Below are positions 32,787 to 43,100 of a stretch of 64,000 bases of DNA, one piece after another. The stretch spans positions 2,728,001 through 2,792,000 of the forward strand of contig NZ_JAMTCR010000002.1 in assembly GCF_024171945.1 (NCBI RefSeq). The letters are read 5' to 3'. Below the pieces are notes generated by a model, which did no database searches, was not told where the DNA came from, and was given only the letters and a program-made list of their open reading frames with translations. Source of the stretch: Actinokineospora globicatena. GTDB lineage: Bacteria > Actinomycetota > Actinomycetes > Mycobacteriales > Pseudonocardiaceae. The position numbers and the translations under genes are program-made. The first letter of the stretch is position 1. The number at the start of each line of letters is the position of its first letter.

Positions 32787-34496
32787 GTGAACGAACGGAC
32801 CAGGCTCGCGCCGCTGGTCGGCATCGGTGCTGTCACCGGCGCCGTGGTGGCCGCCGGGATCGCCGCGCTGGCCCCCGTGCCGGTGCTCGGCCTGCCCAAC
32901 CCCGGTGCGGTCGTCCGGTACGGGCTGCCGTCGGTTCGTGTGCTCGCCGAGGTCGTGGCCGTGCTGGTGGTCGGCGCGCTGTTGGCCGCCGCTGTGCTCA
33001 TCCCGCAGCGGGAGTCCGGTAGGGCTGTCCGGCTCGCGGGCACGTTTGCTGGTTGGTGGGCTCTATTGGCCGCCGCGATGGTCGTGTTGACGGTCGCGGA
33101 CGCTCTAGGGCAGACGGTGACTGGTGTGTTCCCGCTGCTAGGGCCTGCGGTGGGGCGGCTGTCGGTCGCGCTGGCCTGGCTCGTAGTGGCTAACTTGGCC
33201 GCGTTGGTCTGGGTAGGCGTGCGGCTCCAGGTACCGCCGCTCGCACTGTTGGCTCTGTCGTTGGTCGGTGTGGCGCCGGTAGCGCTGACCGGGCACTCGT
33301 CGGCCGGTGGTGACCACGACATCGCCAGCGACAGCCTCATGCTGCACGTCGTCGCGATGTCGGTGTGGGTCGGTGGGCTCGTCGCGCTTCTAGTCCTGCT
33401 CAACCGCCCTTACGCTGCCGCCGCCGCCCGGATGTACTCGGCCGTGGCGTTGGGGTGCTGGTTCACGGTCGTCGTAACGGGCGTCGTGAACGCATCGCTT
33501 CGACTCTCCCTAGGCGACCTGGACACCCAGTACGGCGTGCTGGTGCTCGCCAAGACCGCCGCCGCGCTGCTGCTCGGGTTCTTCGGCTACCTGCATCGCA
33601 CACGGACCCTGCGCCTAGTCGATGCTGGCCGTCCGCGTGCGCTCTTGCAGCTAGGCGCGGTCGAGATTCTTCTTATGCTGGCCACCATCGGCCTCGCGGT
33701 AGGGCTAAGTCGCACGCCTGGCCCTATCGGCGAGCGGCGGAAGTTGTCGGCCACGGAGGTCCTGATCGGGTTCCCTCTGCCGGAGCCGCTCAGCATCGTC
33801 AGGGTTATCACCGACTGGCGCTTCGACTTGGTCTTCGGCACGGCAGCCGTCATCGCCGCTATCTGGTACCTGGACCGCCTGCGCCGCCGGACCGATCCCT
33901 GGCCGGTAGAGCGCACGGTGGCTTGGCTGTCGGGCTGCGCGCTGCTGTTGGTGGCCACGAGTTCCGGTCTGGGCAAGTACGAACCGGTCCTGTTCTCCGC
34001 GCACGTCGGCGTCCAGGCGATCGTGGGACTGGTCGTCCCAGCGCTGTTGGCCCGGGGCAAGCCCATGGCACTGATCGGCCCGGTCGCGGTGTGGTTGCCC
34101 CGCCCGATCGTCGCCGCCCAACTCGCTGCCGCCGTCCCGCTGATCACCTACGCGCTCGGCCTCTATGACGCGGCGGCTGGCCAGCACTGGGCGCGTCTAG
34201 TCATCCTCGGCGCCTCTATCTCGACCGGGCTCGTCCTCTTCGCGCGTGTCAGCCGGGGGCCGGTGCTGCTCGTTGCCGCTACCTACGCCGTGACCGGAAT
34301 CGTGTTGCTGTGGCGGGACACTGCCCTCGGCGCGAGCTTCTACAGTCGCCTCGCGTTGGACTGGCAAAACGACGTCTTGGCCAACCAGACCACCGCGGCG
34401 TGGGTTGTGCTCGCGGTCGCCGTCGCTCTTGCCGCCTACGCCTTCCTCAGCACGCGCGTAGTGCGCCCCAAGGTCACCGAACTCGCCGCCGTCTAA
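32787..34496 (+). CDS. CopD/CtaG-type copper membrane protein
   Basis: The 569-residue integral membrane protein has around 14 hydrophobic segments. The N half resembles CopD copper permeases (LTGHSSAGGDHDIASDSLML, then HVVAMSVWVGGLVALLVLL), with His/Met-containing helices. The C half resembles CtaG/caa3-type cytochrome oxidase assembly proteins. GTG 32787 is chosen for the AGGAGG seven bases upstream; GTG 32769 is alternative. Its place after a copper radical oxidase suggests that it moves Cu across the membrane for maturation. The 3' end overlaps the convergent gene by 23 bases. Confidence 0.8.
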   Translation: MNERTRLAPLVGIGAVTGAVVAAGIAALAPVPVLGLPNPGAVVRYGLPSVRVLAEVVAVLVVGALLAAAVLIPQRESGRAVRLAGTFAGWWALLAAAMVVLTVADALGQTVTGVFPLLGPAVGRLSVALAWLVVANLAALVWVGVRLQVPPLALLALSLVGVAPVALTGHSSAGGDHDIASDSLMLHVVAMSVWVGGLVALLVLLNRPYAAAAARMYSAVALGCWFTVVVTGVVNASLRLSLGDLDTQYGVLVLAKTAAALLLGFFGYLHRTRTLRLVDAGRPRALLQLGAVEILLMLATIGLAVGLSRTPGPIGERRKLSATEVLIGFPLPEPLSIVRVITDWRFDLVFGTAAVIAAIWYLDRLRRRTDPWPVERTVAWLSGCALLLVATSSGLGKYEPVLFSAHVGVQAIVGLVVPALLARGKPMALIGPVAVWLPRPIVAAQLAAAVPLITYALGLYDAAAGQHWARLVILGASISTGLVLFARVSRGPVLLVAATYAVTGIVLLWRDTALGASFYSRLALDWQNDVLANQTTAAWVVLAVAVALAAYAFLSTRVVRPKVTELAAV

Positions 34497-35358
34497 CGCC
34501 TTCGAACAGAGCGAACGCGCCTACCGCCACTAGAACCACGGCAGCCACCACGGACGCGATCGCAGCAGCGATCGGTGGCGCCAACGGGGACACCCCGGTG
34601 ATGGACTCCACTGCCACGAGCGCGATGAGAGTCGCGTAGGCCACGACAGTCGACCACACCAGCCGCAAGCCGACATCGGCCCGCACGGCTGACCGGTCCA
34701 GCAGCCACGCCACCACGGGCACGACCAAGATCGCGTGCATCGCCACCGCGTGCAGCGGCTTCAACGCCCCGGCCGTCGTGTAGGCGAGTTGGGGATCCCC
34801 ACCGCGACTGGCGATGACACCGCGCGCGATCATGGCGGCACCCGCGCCCAAGGCCGTCAATAAAGCGAAGAGGCCGAATCGGATCGCGATCCGCATCGCC
34901 GGTGTGGACCGCCTGGTTCCCGCGATCGCGGCGACCGTGAACGCCACCGTCGTCAGGATCAACACCCCGCCACCGGCCGCGAGCGTCATCGACACAGCGG
35001 TGTCGAACCCGGTCTCGAAGTTGAAATGCGACGGAACACCCCGCCACGCCTGCATGCTGACCAGCACGAACTCCATCACGCTGGCACCCGCGAACAGGCC
35101 TAACAGCAACTTCCGCGCGCGGACCACGATGAACGAGGTAGCCCAAGCGACGGTGGCCAGCGTAAGACCGAAAGACAGCCCAAACGTCGCCGCCTTCCGT
35201 AAGGACAAAGGCCCCATCCACGTCCACCCGGTCACCAACAGGACCGCGACGTGCACCAAACCGCTCGCGAACAACGCGGTCCCCACCGCGTAGGACAACC
35301 GCTCCACCGGACGGGCATCACGCCAAATTCCCAGAAGCACGCCGGTAGTGTTACCCAC
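34474..35358 (-). CDS. multi-pass membrane protein of unknown function
   Basis: The 294-residue protein has about eight hydrophobic helices (for example YAVGTALFASGLVHVAVLLV and PLHAVAMHAILVVPVVAWLL), several with conserved-looking His. GTG 35358 is the start. It converges on, and overlaps, the CopD/CtaG-like gene. Histidines inside helices hint at metal or haem, but I cannot assign a family. Confidence 0.65.
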   Translation of the reverse strand: MGNTTGVLLGIWRDARPVERLSYAVGTALFASGLVHVAVLLVTGWTWMGPLSLRKAATFGLSFGLTLATVAWATSFIVVRARKLLLGLFAGASVMEFVLVSMQAWRGVPSHFNFETGFDTAVSMTLAAGGGVLILTTVAFTVAAIAGTRRSTPAMRIAIRFGLFALLTALGAGAAMIARGVIASRGGDPQLAYTTAGALKPLHAVAMHAILVVPVVAWLLDRSAVRADVGLRLVWSTVVAYATLIALVAVESITGVSPLAPPIAAAIASVVAAVVLVAVGAFALFEGVRRRRVR

Positions 35359-35469
35359 CGCCCCTTAGAGCCCTGTCAGGCTTGGGCTGGGAATTCCGGA
35401 CAGGGGTTGGGAATAGCTGCCTACGATCGGACCTAGACGCTCTCGTCGGCCGTCGAGTTGGTTTGACGG

Positions 35470-38400
35470 ATGCGCCCAGCCCTGGTCCTCCTAGCCGTCA
35501 CCGCCACAGCGGTGCTCGGTCTCGCCGTCCCCAGCGCGCACGCGAGCACGAACGCGCAGCGGCCCACCTACCTCGGTTCGCTCACCCTCATCACCGGGGA
35601 CCACGTGACCCTGCACAGGGTGGGCCGGCGGCTGGTCCCCGCCGTCGACCCGGCACCCGGCCGCGACGGCATCCAGTTCGCCACCGCCGGAACCGGTGAC
35701 AGCCTGTCGGTCGTCCCGGCCGACGCGTGGGCCCCGGTGCAGGCGGGCAGGCTGGACCGGCGGCTGTTCGACGTCGCCACCCTGCTGCGCGACGGCTACG
35801 GCGACGAGGACCGCAGCGATCTCCCGCTGATCGCGCCCGCCGCCGCGCCAGGCACCGGCATGGCACTGTCCAGTGTGGACGCCAAGGCGGTGCGGGTGCC
35901 CAAGGCGGACGCGGCGGCGTACTGGACCCAGCTGACCCAGAGCCGAGCTGCCGGACGCGTCTGGCTCGATGGGCTGCGCAAACCGAGCCTGGACGTCAGC
36001 GTGCCGTTGATCGGTGCTCCCGGCGCGTGGTCGGCAGGGTGGACCGGCAAGGGCGTACCGGTCGCCGTGCTCGACACCGGCGTCGACGCCACCCACGCCG
36101 ACGTGCGCAAGAGCATCCAGGCGAGCCGCGACTTCACCGGCGAGGGTGGCGAGCTGGCGGACGCGGACGGCCACGGCACGCACGTCGCCTCCACCCTCGC
36201 GGGCACCGGATCGGTGTCGGCGGGCAAGTACGTCGGTGTCGCTCCCGAGGCGAAACTGTTGATCGGCAAGGTATGTGGCGGCTGGGGCTGCGCGGAGTCG
36301 TCGATCCTCGCGGGCATGCAGTGGGCCGTCGACTCCGGCGCCAAGGTCGTGAACCTGAGCTTGGGCGGCACCGACACGGCAGATGTGGACCCGCTGGAGG
36401 CCGCCATCAACCGGCTCAGCGACAAGGCGTTGTTCGTGGTGGCAGCGGGCAACGACGGCGGCTACGGCGCGGAGACCGTCGCGTCCCCAGCCAGTGCGGA
36501 CGCCGCTCTCGCCGTCGCCGCGACGGACAAGTCCGACCAGTTCGCCGGGTACTCCTCCCGTGGGCCACGCGTCGGCGACTCGGCGCTGAAGCCGGAGATC
36601 TCCGCCCCGGGTACCAACATCGTTGCCGCGCGGTCGAAGTACTCCAACCTCGGCACGAAGAAGGACCGCTACACCTCGCTCAGCGGCACCTCCATGGCCA
36701 CCCCGCACGTCGCCGGGTCGGCCGCGATCATGGTCCAGCGGCACCCGGACTGGACGCCGCGCCAGATCAAGGCCGCGCTCATGGGATCGGCGAAGCGGCT
36801 CGACAACGCCACCGCGTTCGACCAAGGCGCTGGCCGCGTCGACGTTGCCAGGGCGGTCAACCAGGTCGGCGTCACGGACCCGCCCGCTGTGTCGATCGGG
36901 CGGCAGGCCTGGCCGCACAACGACGACCAGCCGGTGACCAAGAAGGTGTCCTATGTGAACACAGCCGCTGTCCCGCTCGTGCTGCGCCTGTCGCTGACCG
37001 GTGGCGCACCCGCGGGCATGTTCCGGCTGTCGGCCAACGAGGTGACCGTGCCCGCTCGGGGACGCGCCGATGTCGAGATCACCGTCGACACCAAGGTCGA
37101 GGCGTCGGACACCGTTCACAGCGCCTGGATCGTCGCCGAGGGCGGGGTCGAGCGGATCACGACGCCGGTCGCCGTCGACCGTGAACCGGAGAGCTACGAC
37201 CTCACCGTGCACACCGTCAACGCCAGCGGCGACCGCTCCGACAGCAACTTCACCCTGCTGTTCGGCGTGAGCGCGAACCGGTACCGTCCGATCTGGACAG
37301 TCGGCGGCGAGGGCAAGGTCCGCGTCCGCAAGGGCACCTACCACGTCGACACGGTGATCTCCCAGCCCACCGGCGACGGGCGGGTGACTTCGCGGAAGGT
37401 CGTGCGGCCGACCGTGCAGGTGGCGGCGGACACGACCATCGACCTCAACGCCGCCGACGCGAAACCGATCGTGATCGACTTCGACCGGCCCGACGTCCGG
37501 TCCAAGGCCGTCGGCACCGGCTACGGCCGCCGCCTGCCCTGGGGCACCCTGTACGCGGGCATCCTCGGCGACACCTTCGAACGGATCTTCACCACCCAGC
37601 TCGGCGGCCCGATCCCCGACGTCGTGGCCGATGTCGGCGGAGCCTTCTACGTCCCGGACGCCGAGGGCAGGGTCGAGGGTGCCCCGGTGACCTACAACCT
37701 GGCGTGGTTCCAGGGCGGCGAACTGCCCACCGGGTTCACCAGGCACGTCGCCGACGGCTCGCTGGCCCGCGTGGAGACCACCTTCCGGCAGGTCCAGACC
37801 AAGCGCAGTGGCACCAAGCTGTGGCTGGTCTCCGAGCCCGAGTTCCAGACCGGGTCCGGCTACGGGCTGCCGATCACGCTCCCGTTGACCCGAACGGAGT
37901 TCCACGGCGCGAACGGCGAGGACTGGTCGGCGGAGTTCCAGCAGTGGCGCGTGGTCAAGGGGCAGGTCGTCACCGAGTCCGTGTCCTCGGGTGACGTCGT
38001 CAAGCACGCGCCGGGCCAGACCTACCGCGAGGAGTGGAACACCGCCGCGTTCGGCCCAGCGCTGCCCAAGGACGGCTTGGCCGTTCGGGTGAACGACACC
38101 ATCTCCATCGGGGTGCCGATGCTGGTCGACTCGGCCGATCGGATGGGTGCGTCCCTTGTGGACTCGGCGGAGACGTCCCTGTACCGCGAGGGCGAACTCG
38201 TCGGCACGTCCACCGAACCGGGCCAGGGCACCTGGGAAGTGCCGGAAGCGGCCGCCAAGTACCGCATCGACGCGAAGGTCGAGCGCACCGCGACGCTGTC
38301 GCCGCGCGTGCTGACGTCGTGGACGTTCTCCTCGGTGCGACCGCCGCCCCCGCAGACGCGCAAGGGTGGCGCGCTGCTCCCGTTGATGGCGGTCCGGTTG

Positions 38401-38682
38401 TCGCCGATCGGGCTGGATCCGCGCAACCACGCCCCAACGCGCACCACCAAGGTCGCCGTAACGGTAGGACGACAGCCTCAATTGCCGCAGGTGCCGCTGT
38501 CCCAGCTGACTCTCTCGGCCTCGTTCAACGACGGCGTCACCTGGGTGGACGTACCGGTTGTCGATGGTATGGCCACGGTTGTGCAACCGGCGGGTACTGC
38601 GTTCGTGTCGTTGCGGGCCAAGGCGATCGACCGAGAGGGCACCGGCGTTGAGCAGACAGTGATCCGCGCCTACGGCGGATGA
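35470..38682 (+). CDS. secreted S8 subtilisin-like peptidase, large
   Basis: The 1070-residue exoprotease has a signal peptide (cleaved near SAHA, residue 26), a propeptide (about 30-175) and a catalytic domain (about 178-470). The triad is Asp202 (AVLDTGVD), His235 (GHGTHVAS) and Ser408 (SGTSMATPHVAG), with oxyanion Asn in VVAAGNDGG. The remaining 600 residues are beta-rich C-terminal domains ending without an anchor. This matches the ~1100-residue actinomycete subtilases. Expected role: extracellular protein breakdown. It may be co-regulated with the second subtilase downstream. Confidence 0.92.
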   Translation: MRPALVLLAVTATAVLGLAVPSAHASTNAQRPTYLGSLTLITGDHVTLHRVGRRLVPAVDPAPGRDGIQFATAGTGDSLSVVPADAWAPVQAGRLDRRLFDVATLLRDGYGDEDRSDLPLIAPAAAPGTGMALSSVDAKAVRVPKADAAAYWTQLTQSRAAGRVWLDGLRKPSLDVSVPLIGAPGAWSAGWTGKGVPVAVLDTGVDATHADVRKSIQASRDFTGEGGELADADGHGTHVASTLAGTGSVSAGKYVGVAPEAKLLIGKVCGGWGCAESSILAGMQWAVDSGAKVVNLSLGGTDTADVDPLEAAINRLSDKALFVVAAGNDGGYGAETVASPASADAALAVAATDKSDQFAGYSSRGPRVGDSALKPEISAPGTNIVAARSKYSNLGTKKDRYTSLSGTSMATPHVAGSAAIMVQRHPDWTPRQIKAALMGSAKRLDNATAFDQGAGRVDVARAVNQVGVTDPPAVSIGRQAWPHNDDQPVTKKVSYVNTAAVPLVLRLSLTGGAPAGMFRLSANEVTVPARGRADVEITVDTKVEASDTVHSAWIVAEGGVERITTPVAVDREPESYDLTVHTVNASGDRSDSNFTLLFGVSANRYRPIWTVGGEGKVRVRKGTYHVDTVISQPTGDGRVTSRKVVRPTVQVAADTTIDLNAADAKPIVIDFDRPDVRSKAVGTGYGRRLPWGTLYAGILGDTFERIFTTQLGGPIPDVVADVGGAFYVPDAEGRVEGAPVTYNLAWFQGGELPTGFTRHVADGSLARVETTFRQVQTKRSGTKLWLVSEPEFQTGSGYGLPITLPLTRTEFHGANGEDWSAEFQQWRVVKGQVVTESVSSGDVVKHAPGQTYREEWNTAAFGPALPKDGLAVRVNDTISIGVPMLVDSADRMGASLVDSAETSLYREGELVGTSTEPGQGTWEVPEAAAKYRIDAKVERTATLSPRVLTSWTFSSVRPPPPQTRKGGALLPLMAVRLSPIGLDPRNHAPTRTTKVAVTVGRQPQLPQVPLSQLTLSASFNDGVTWVDVPVVDGMATVVQPAGTAFVSLRAKAIDREGTGVEQTVIRAYGG

Positions 38683-38841
38683 CGCGAAGTGTGACGGGAC
38701 ACCGGTAAGTGGGTGAGCCGCGCCGGGGTTGGCGGTGGTTGCGCCGAATGTCGGCTACGCACCAGTCGCAACCGAACCACAACCCCGGTGCGGTGTGCTC
38801 GGCCTCCCTGTAAGTCCCTGTTCCAGTGGAGGCCTCACGCA

Positions 38842-40092
38842 ATGAACGCCAGGTTCAAGAAGGTGTCCCGACGCGCGGCGTTGTTGACCGGCACCGTGTT
38901 GCTGGTCGCCGGGTTCGGCGGCGCGGTGCCGGTGGCGGCCGCCCCCGCCCCGGCGACCAAGCCCGCCCAGATCCTGTTCGCCGACACCCCCAAGGCGGTG
39001 CCCGACACCTACATCGCGGTGCTCGCCGACCAGCAGGCGTCGCCGGACGTGGTCAAGCGGCGCGCGACCGAGGCGAGTCAGAAGTACGGCGTCACCGTGC
39101 AGTCGTCGTACTACACGGCGCTGCGCGGGTTCCAGGTCAAGGCGAGCGTCGAGCAGGCGCGGCAGCTGTCCACCGACCTCGCCTACGAGTACATCGCGCA
39201 GGACCAGGAGTTCAGCACCCAGGCGCTGGGCGTGCAGACCGCGCCGCCGTCGTGGGGTCTGAACCGGATCGACCAGCGCTCCCTGCCGCTGGACACCAAG
39301 TACCACTACCCGCAGACCGCGCCGAACGTCTACGCCTACATCATCGACACCGGGATCCGGTACACGCACCAGGAGTTCGGCGGCCGGGCGATCTACGGCA
39401 TCGACACCGTCGGCGGCACCTTCCCGCCCGGCAACGACTGCCACGGCCACGGCACCCACGTCGCGGGCACGGTCGGCGGCAAGACTGTCGGCGTCGCCAA
39501 GCAGGTGCAGTTGGTCTCCGTGCGTGTGCTCAACTGCGCGGGCTCGGGCACCGGCGGCGGCGTCATCGCGGGCGTCGACTGGGTCACCAACGACGCCATC
39601 CTGACCGGCCGCAAGGGTGTCGCGAACATGAGCCTCGGCGGCCTGAACTTCCCGCCGCTCAACACCGCCGTCACCAACTCGATCTCCGCGGGCAACGTCC
39701 ACTACTCGGTGGCCGCGGGCAACTCCAACGCCAACGCCTGCGGGTACTCCCCCGCCAGCGCCCCGGCCGCCACCACCGTCGGCTCCACCGACCCCAACGA
39801 CACCCGCTCGTCCTTCTCCAACTTCGGCCCCTGCGTCGACCTGTTCGCCCCCGGCCGCAACATCTACTCCGCCCACCACACCGCCGACAACGCCTACACC
39901 ACGATGAGCGGCACCTCCATGGCCGCCCCGCACGTCACCGGCACCGCCGCCATGTGGCGCCAACGCTTCCCCGGCGACTCCGCCTGGCAGACCGCGACCT
40001 CGCTCACCGCCAACGCCACCCCCGGCGTGGTCCTGAGCCCGGGAGTCGGCTCGCCGAACCTGCTCCTGTTCGCCAACCACATCCCCGTCTAG
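38842..40092 (+). CDS. secreted S8 peptidase, proteinase K type
   Basis: The 416-residue protease has a signal peptide (AAPA region near residue 36), an inhibitor-I9-type propeptide (DTYIAVLADQQASPD to about 128) and the catalytic domain. The triad is Asp169 (IIDTGIRY), His203 (HGHGTHVAG) and Ser359 (SGTSMAAPHVTG). Cysteines at positions typical of proteinase K-like enzymes are present (GNDCHG, VLNCAG, ANACGY, FGPCVD). ATG 38842 has GTGGAGG upstream. No C-terminal extra domain. Confidence 0.92.
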   Translation: MNARFKKVSRRAALLTGTVLLVAGFGGAVPVAAAPAPATKPAQILFADTPKAVPDTYIAVLADQQASPDVVKRRATEASQKYGVTVQSSYYTALRGFQVKASVEQARQLSTDLAYEYIAQDQEFSTQALGVQTAPPSWGLNRIDQRSLPLDTKYHYPQTAPNVYAYIIDTGIRYTHQEFGGRAIYGIDTVGGTFPPGNDCHGHGTHVAGTVGGKTVGVAKQVQLVSVRVLNCAGSGTGGGVIAGVDWVTNDAILTGRKGVANMSLGGLNFPPLNTAVTNSISAGNVHYSVAAGNSNANACGYSPASAPAATTVGSTDPNDTRSSFSNFGPCVDLFAPGRNIYSAHHTADNAYTTMSGTSMAAPHVTGTAAMWRQRFPGDSAWQTATSLTANATPGVVLSPGVGSPNLLLFANHIPV

Positions 40093-40107
40093 TCCGATGA
40101 GGACGGT

Positions 40108-40137
40108 CAGGCCCCGGTGAACCGCCACCGGGGCCTG
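40108..40137. terminator. bidirectional terminator hairpin
   Basis: CAGGCCCCGGT and ACCGGGGCCTG form a perfect 11-bp stem around an eight-base loop, between the subtilase gene and the convergent vWA gene. Confidence 0.75.
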
Positions 40138-40147
40138 GCTGCCGTGC

Positions 40148-43100
40148 TCAGCCGTCTCCGTGGACGTGGTCGCGGATGCGCTGGGTCCGCTGGAGGGCCT
40201 TCTCGTGGCCGGGATCGTTGTGGGCGAGGTCTTGGAAGATCGCCAGGGCCTCGTCCGCTGTGGCACGGGCGTCGGGGGAGGGGTGCTGGGCCAGCGCGAG
40301 ATTGGCCAGACACGTGGCCAGCTCGACCCGATAGGCACCAGTGTTAACGGCGACAAGGCTGCGGAAGATCTGGACAGCCTCGGCATGGGCATTGATGGCG
40401 CCTTGTGCGTCGCCCATGAGGTCGCGGGTGATACCCAGGTTGTTGACGCAGATGGCAAGGTCCAGCCGCAACTCCGGCCTGCTGGGCACCAGGTCCCGGT
40501 AGATGGCGATCGCCGTCCGATGACAGTCATCGGCACTGTGGAGCCTGCCCATCTCCCGCTGCACAGCCGCCCGCGCCTCAAACGCATCGGCGATGGTGGT
40601 GGCCCGTTTCTGACGGGTAGCGAGTGCCACCGCTTCCTCGGCTGAATTAAGTGCGGAATCTAGGTCGCCAGTGGCGCACTGTGCCATGGCGAGGATTGAC
40701 AAGGCGCGGGCCAGAGTCGCTGGTGGTCGTCTAGAATTGCGAAAAGTCGCCACAGCTCGCAATGCCAACTCAGTGGCGGATGAGTCGGGAATGGACAGAC
40801 GAGCGTACGTGATCTGAACATCGGCTAGATGTGTTGCATGTCCGTCTGGATTCACTGCCGCCTGTTGGGTGGCGCCGTCCAGCGCCGCTCGCGCATTGCT
40901 CTGAACTGCCTTTCGACTGCTAGTCGCATGCTCAATAATCGCAGCATTGATAAGTGTGGTCGAGAGGTTTCGCTCGTCGTGTCGTTCGCCGTCGATCGCG
41001 AGGCTTTCTTTGATGACTTGGAGCGCGCGATCAGGGTTGCCCAAAGCAGCTAACGCAACGGCCTGATTGCTCAGTGTAATCGAATAATTGTGCCAAGACA
41101 GGACGCTTTGTTCGCGATATGCGAAGTAGCCAGTGGCGGCAAGCTCTGCTTGGTGGAAAGATTGCCTGTAATTCTCCAGTGCGTAGTTGGCGACAGCAAT
41201 TTCGTTTGTCATGTCGATGCTATCATGGCGGATCGAGCCGATTTCGAGCACTTCTGAAGATCGATTTGCTCGATTCAGCCAGGTTGCCAATCTAGGTCTC
41301 TGACTTGGGATCCACCGTGTGATGGCGACTGCGAACTCTGCTAGTGAGTCGCTGTGGTCGGGTAGTAGCGAAGCAATGCGTTGTCGGGTAGCAAGGGCGG
41401 ATGTTTGTGCTAGCGCGTCCAGTACGACGCCTTGGTTGGTCAGGGTTGGCGCCAAATTGACGAGAATCTCCATGGCCCTGGGATGGGCGGCAGCTGCTAA
41501 GGCGAGGCTCTCGAGTCTCCGCCCCGACTGGGCCTTGTCCAGTCGGTCTAGAAATAGAACCTTCTCGTAGTCGGCCATCTCATGCATAGCCAGGTCGAGA
41601 GTCCGAGGATTGAGCAACTCAAAGCACCCGTGCTGGACAGATTTTGGCGCGGAGATGTAGCGACTCTTTGAGGGGTAGATTCTTGCCAATTTTTCGGCAA
41701 CTCCCCGATGTTCATCTCCGGCTATTTCGGTCGCCCTTTTTTGATCGGCAGGGCTAAGTAGAACGAGCATCGAGACCGCGTGAAGTGAAGAGGGATCGAA
41801 GAGATGAAGCCAAGCCGCCACTTCGTGATGGAAGGTCGATTGTGCTTCAGTCGGGGATGCTCGATGGTCTACTTCAAGATCGTAGGCCAGTCCATCGGTC
41901 GCTCGTAGTTGAAGTCCGGCGATAATTCGCTTGCTCCGACGCAGAGGAATCTCGGCTGGATTTCTGATTCCGGTCGGAGTGGTCACTATCTTGCCGTTGA
42001 TCGGGAGCGGCATGTCCGATAGTAGCAAGATGTAGACTTTCCCGATTAGATGTTTAGGCAGGCCGAACGCGTCGGCGGGTGGGTCGTGACAGATCACGAG
42101 GACAGGTCCTCGGCGCACCCAGACGTCGCTGAGGTGCGTGCTCAAAACCCGCCAGTTGAGCCAGACGACCGACCAGTCCGATGGAAGACCGATCGCCACC
42201 CGTGAGGTGAGCGAGGCAGAGGCTGGGAGTTGGCTGCTTGCGAAGTTCAAGACTGGTGTCGCGCTGAGTAGATCATAGGTGTCGAGCCAAGGTTGTTCGG
42301 TGGGGGTGGGGAAGGCGCCGAGGGTGGGGTTGAGTAGCGGGGCTGGGGTGCGGATGTGGCCGAAGGTGGGGAGGGTGGGGGGTGGGGAGGAGAACTCGGC
42401 TAGTTCCAGGGGTTCGGGGAAGCAGGCGCCTGCGTGGGCGGCTACTACTTCGCGGAAGTTGTTGCGGGAGAGGAGGTTCTGGGTGGTGATGACGGGGTGG
42501 TTGTCATGGCTGCGGGGGGTGAGGGTGGGGACGACGCCCGCGACCAAGCCGTGGTGGAAGACGACCGCGCCGCCGGAGAAGGTGTAGCCGTTGGCGTCGC
42601 GGATGTGGCGGGGATATTCGACGGTGACGTTGTCGCTGAGGGGGAGGGTGGTGGTCAGGATCAGCCTGGTGGAGGCGAGGGAGGCGCCGATGACCGTGTG
42701 CTCCGCGGTGTCGCCGACCGTGATCGGGGTGCCCCAGCGGACCGGGGGGAGATCGGGTACCACGTCCTCGGTGGTGGTGATCAACGCGAGACCCTCGTGG
42801 CGCCAGATGACCGTGCCCGCGACGGGTTTCGGGTTCTTGAGGACGCTCAGCTCCACCTGGTCCGGCAGTTCGTTGCGCGGGCAGAGGGCCAAGGCCAGGC
42901 GCGAGGTGATGAGCAGTGCCGTGCGGTCGCGGGACGAGAGCACCTTGACGATCCGGGTGTGGAACTCGGGAACCTCGCGGACAACCGCTGGCGCGGGGGT
43001 GGCGACGGGGTCGGCGGCGTCGAGGGTGTCTAGGAGGTCTGCGGCGGCGTTGGCGAATTCTTGGGTCTCGGCGGGGAGGGTGGCGCGGGCGGCCGGGTCC

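Noticed and set aside
35491-38586. 1031-codon minus-strand open frame over the subtilase gene
   Set aside because: High-GC antisense artefact; the subtilase on the plus strand has a complete triad and signal peptide.
38755-40587. 610-codon minus-strand open frame over the second subtilase
   Set aside because: Antisense to proteinase K-type coding sequence. Its first part is only a frame-shifted image of the TPR region.
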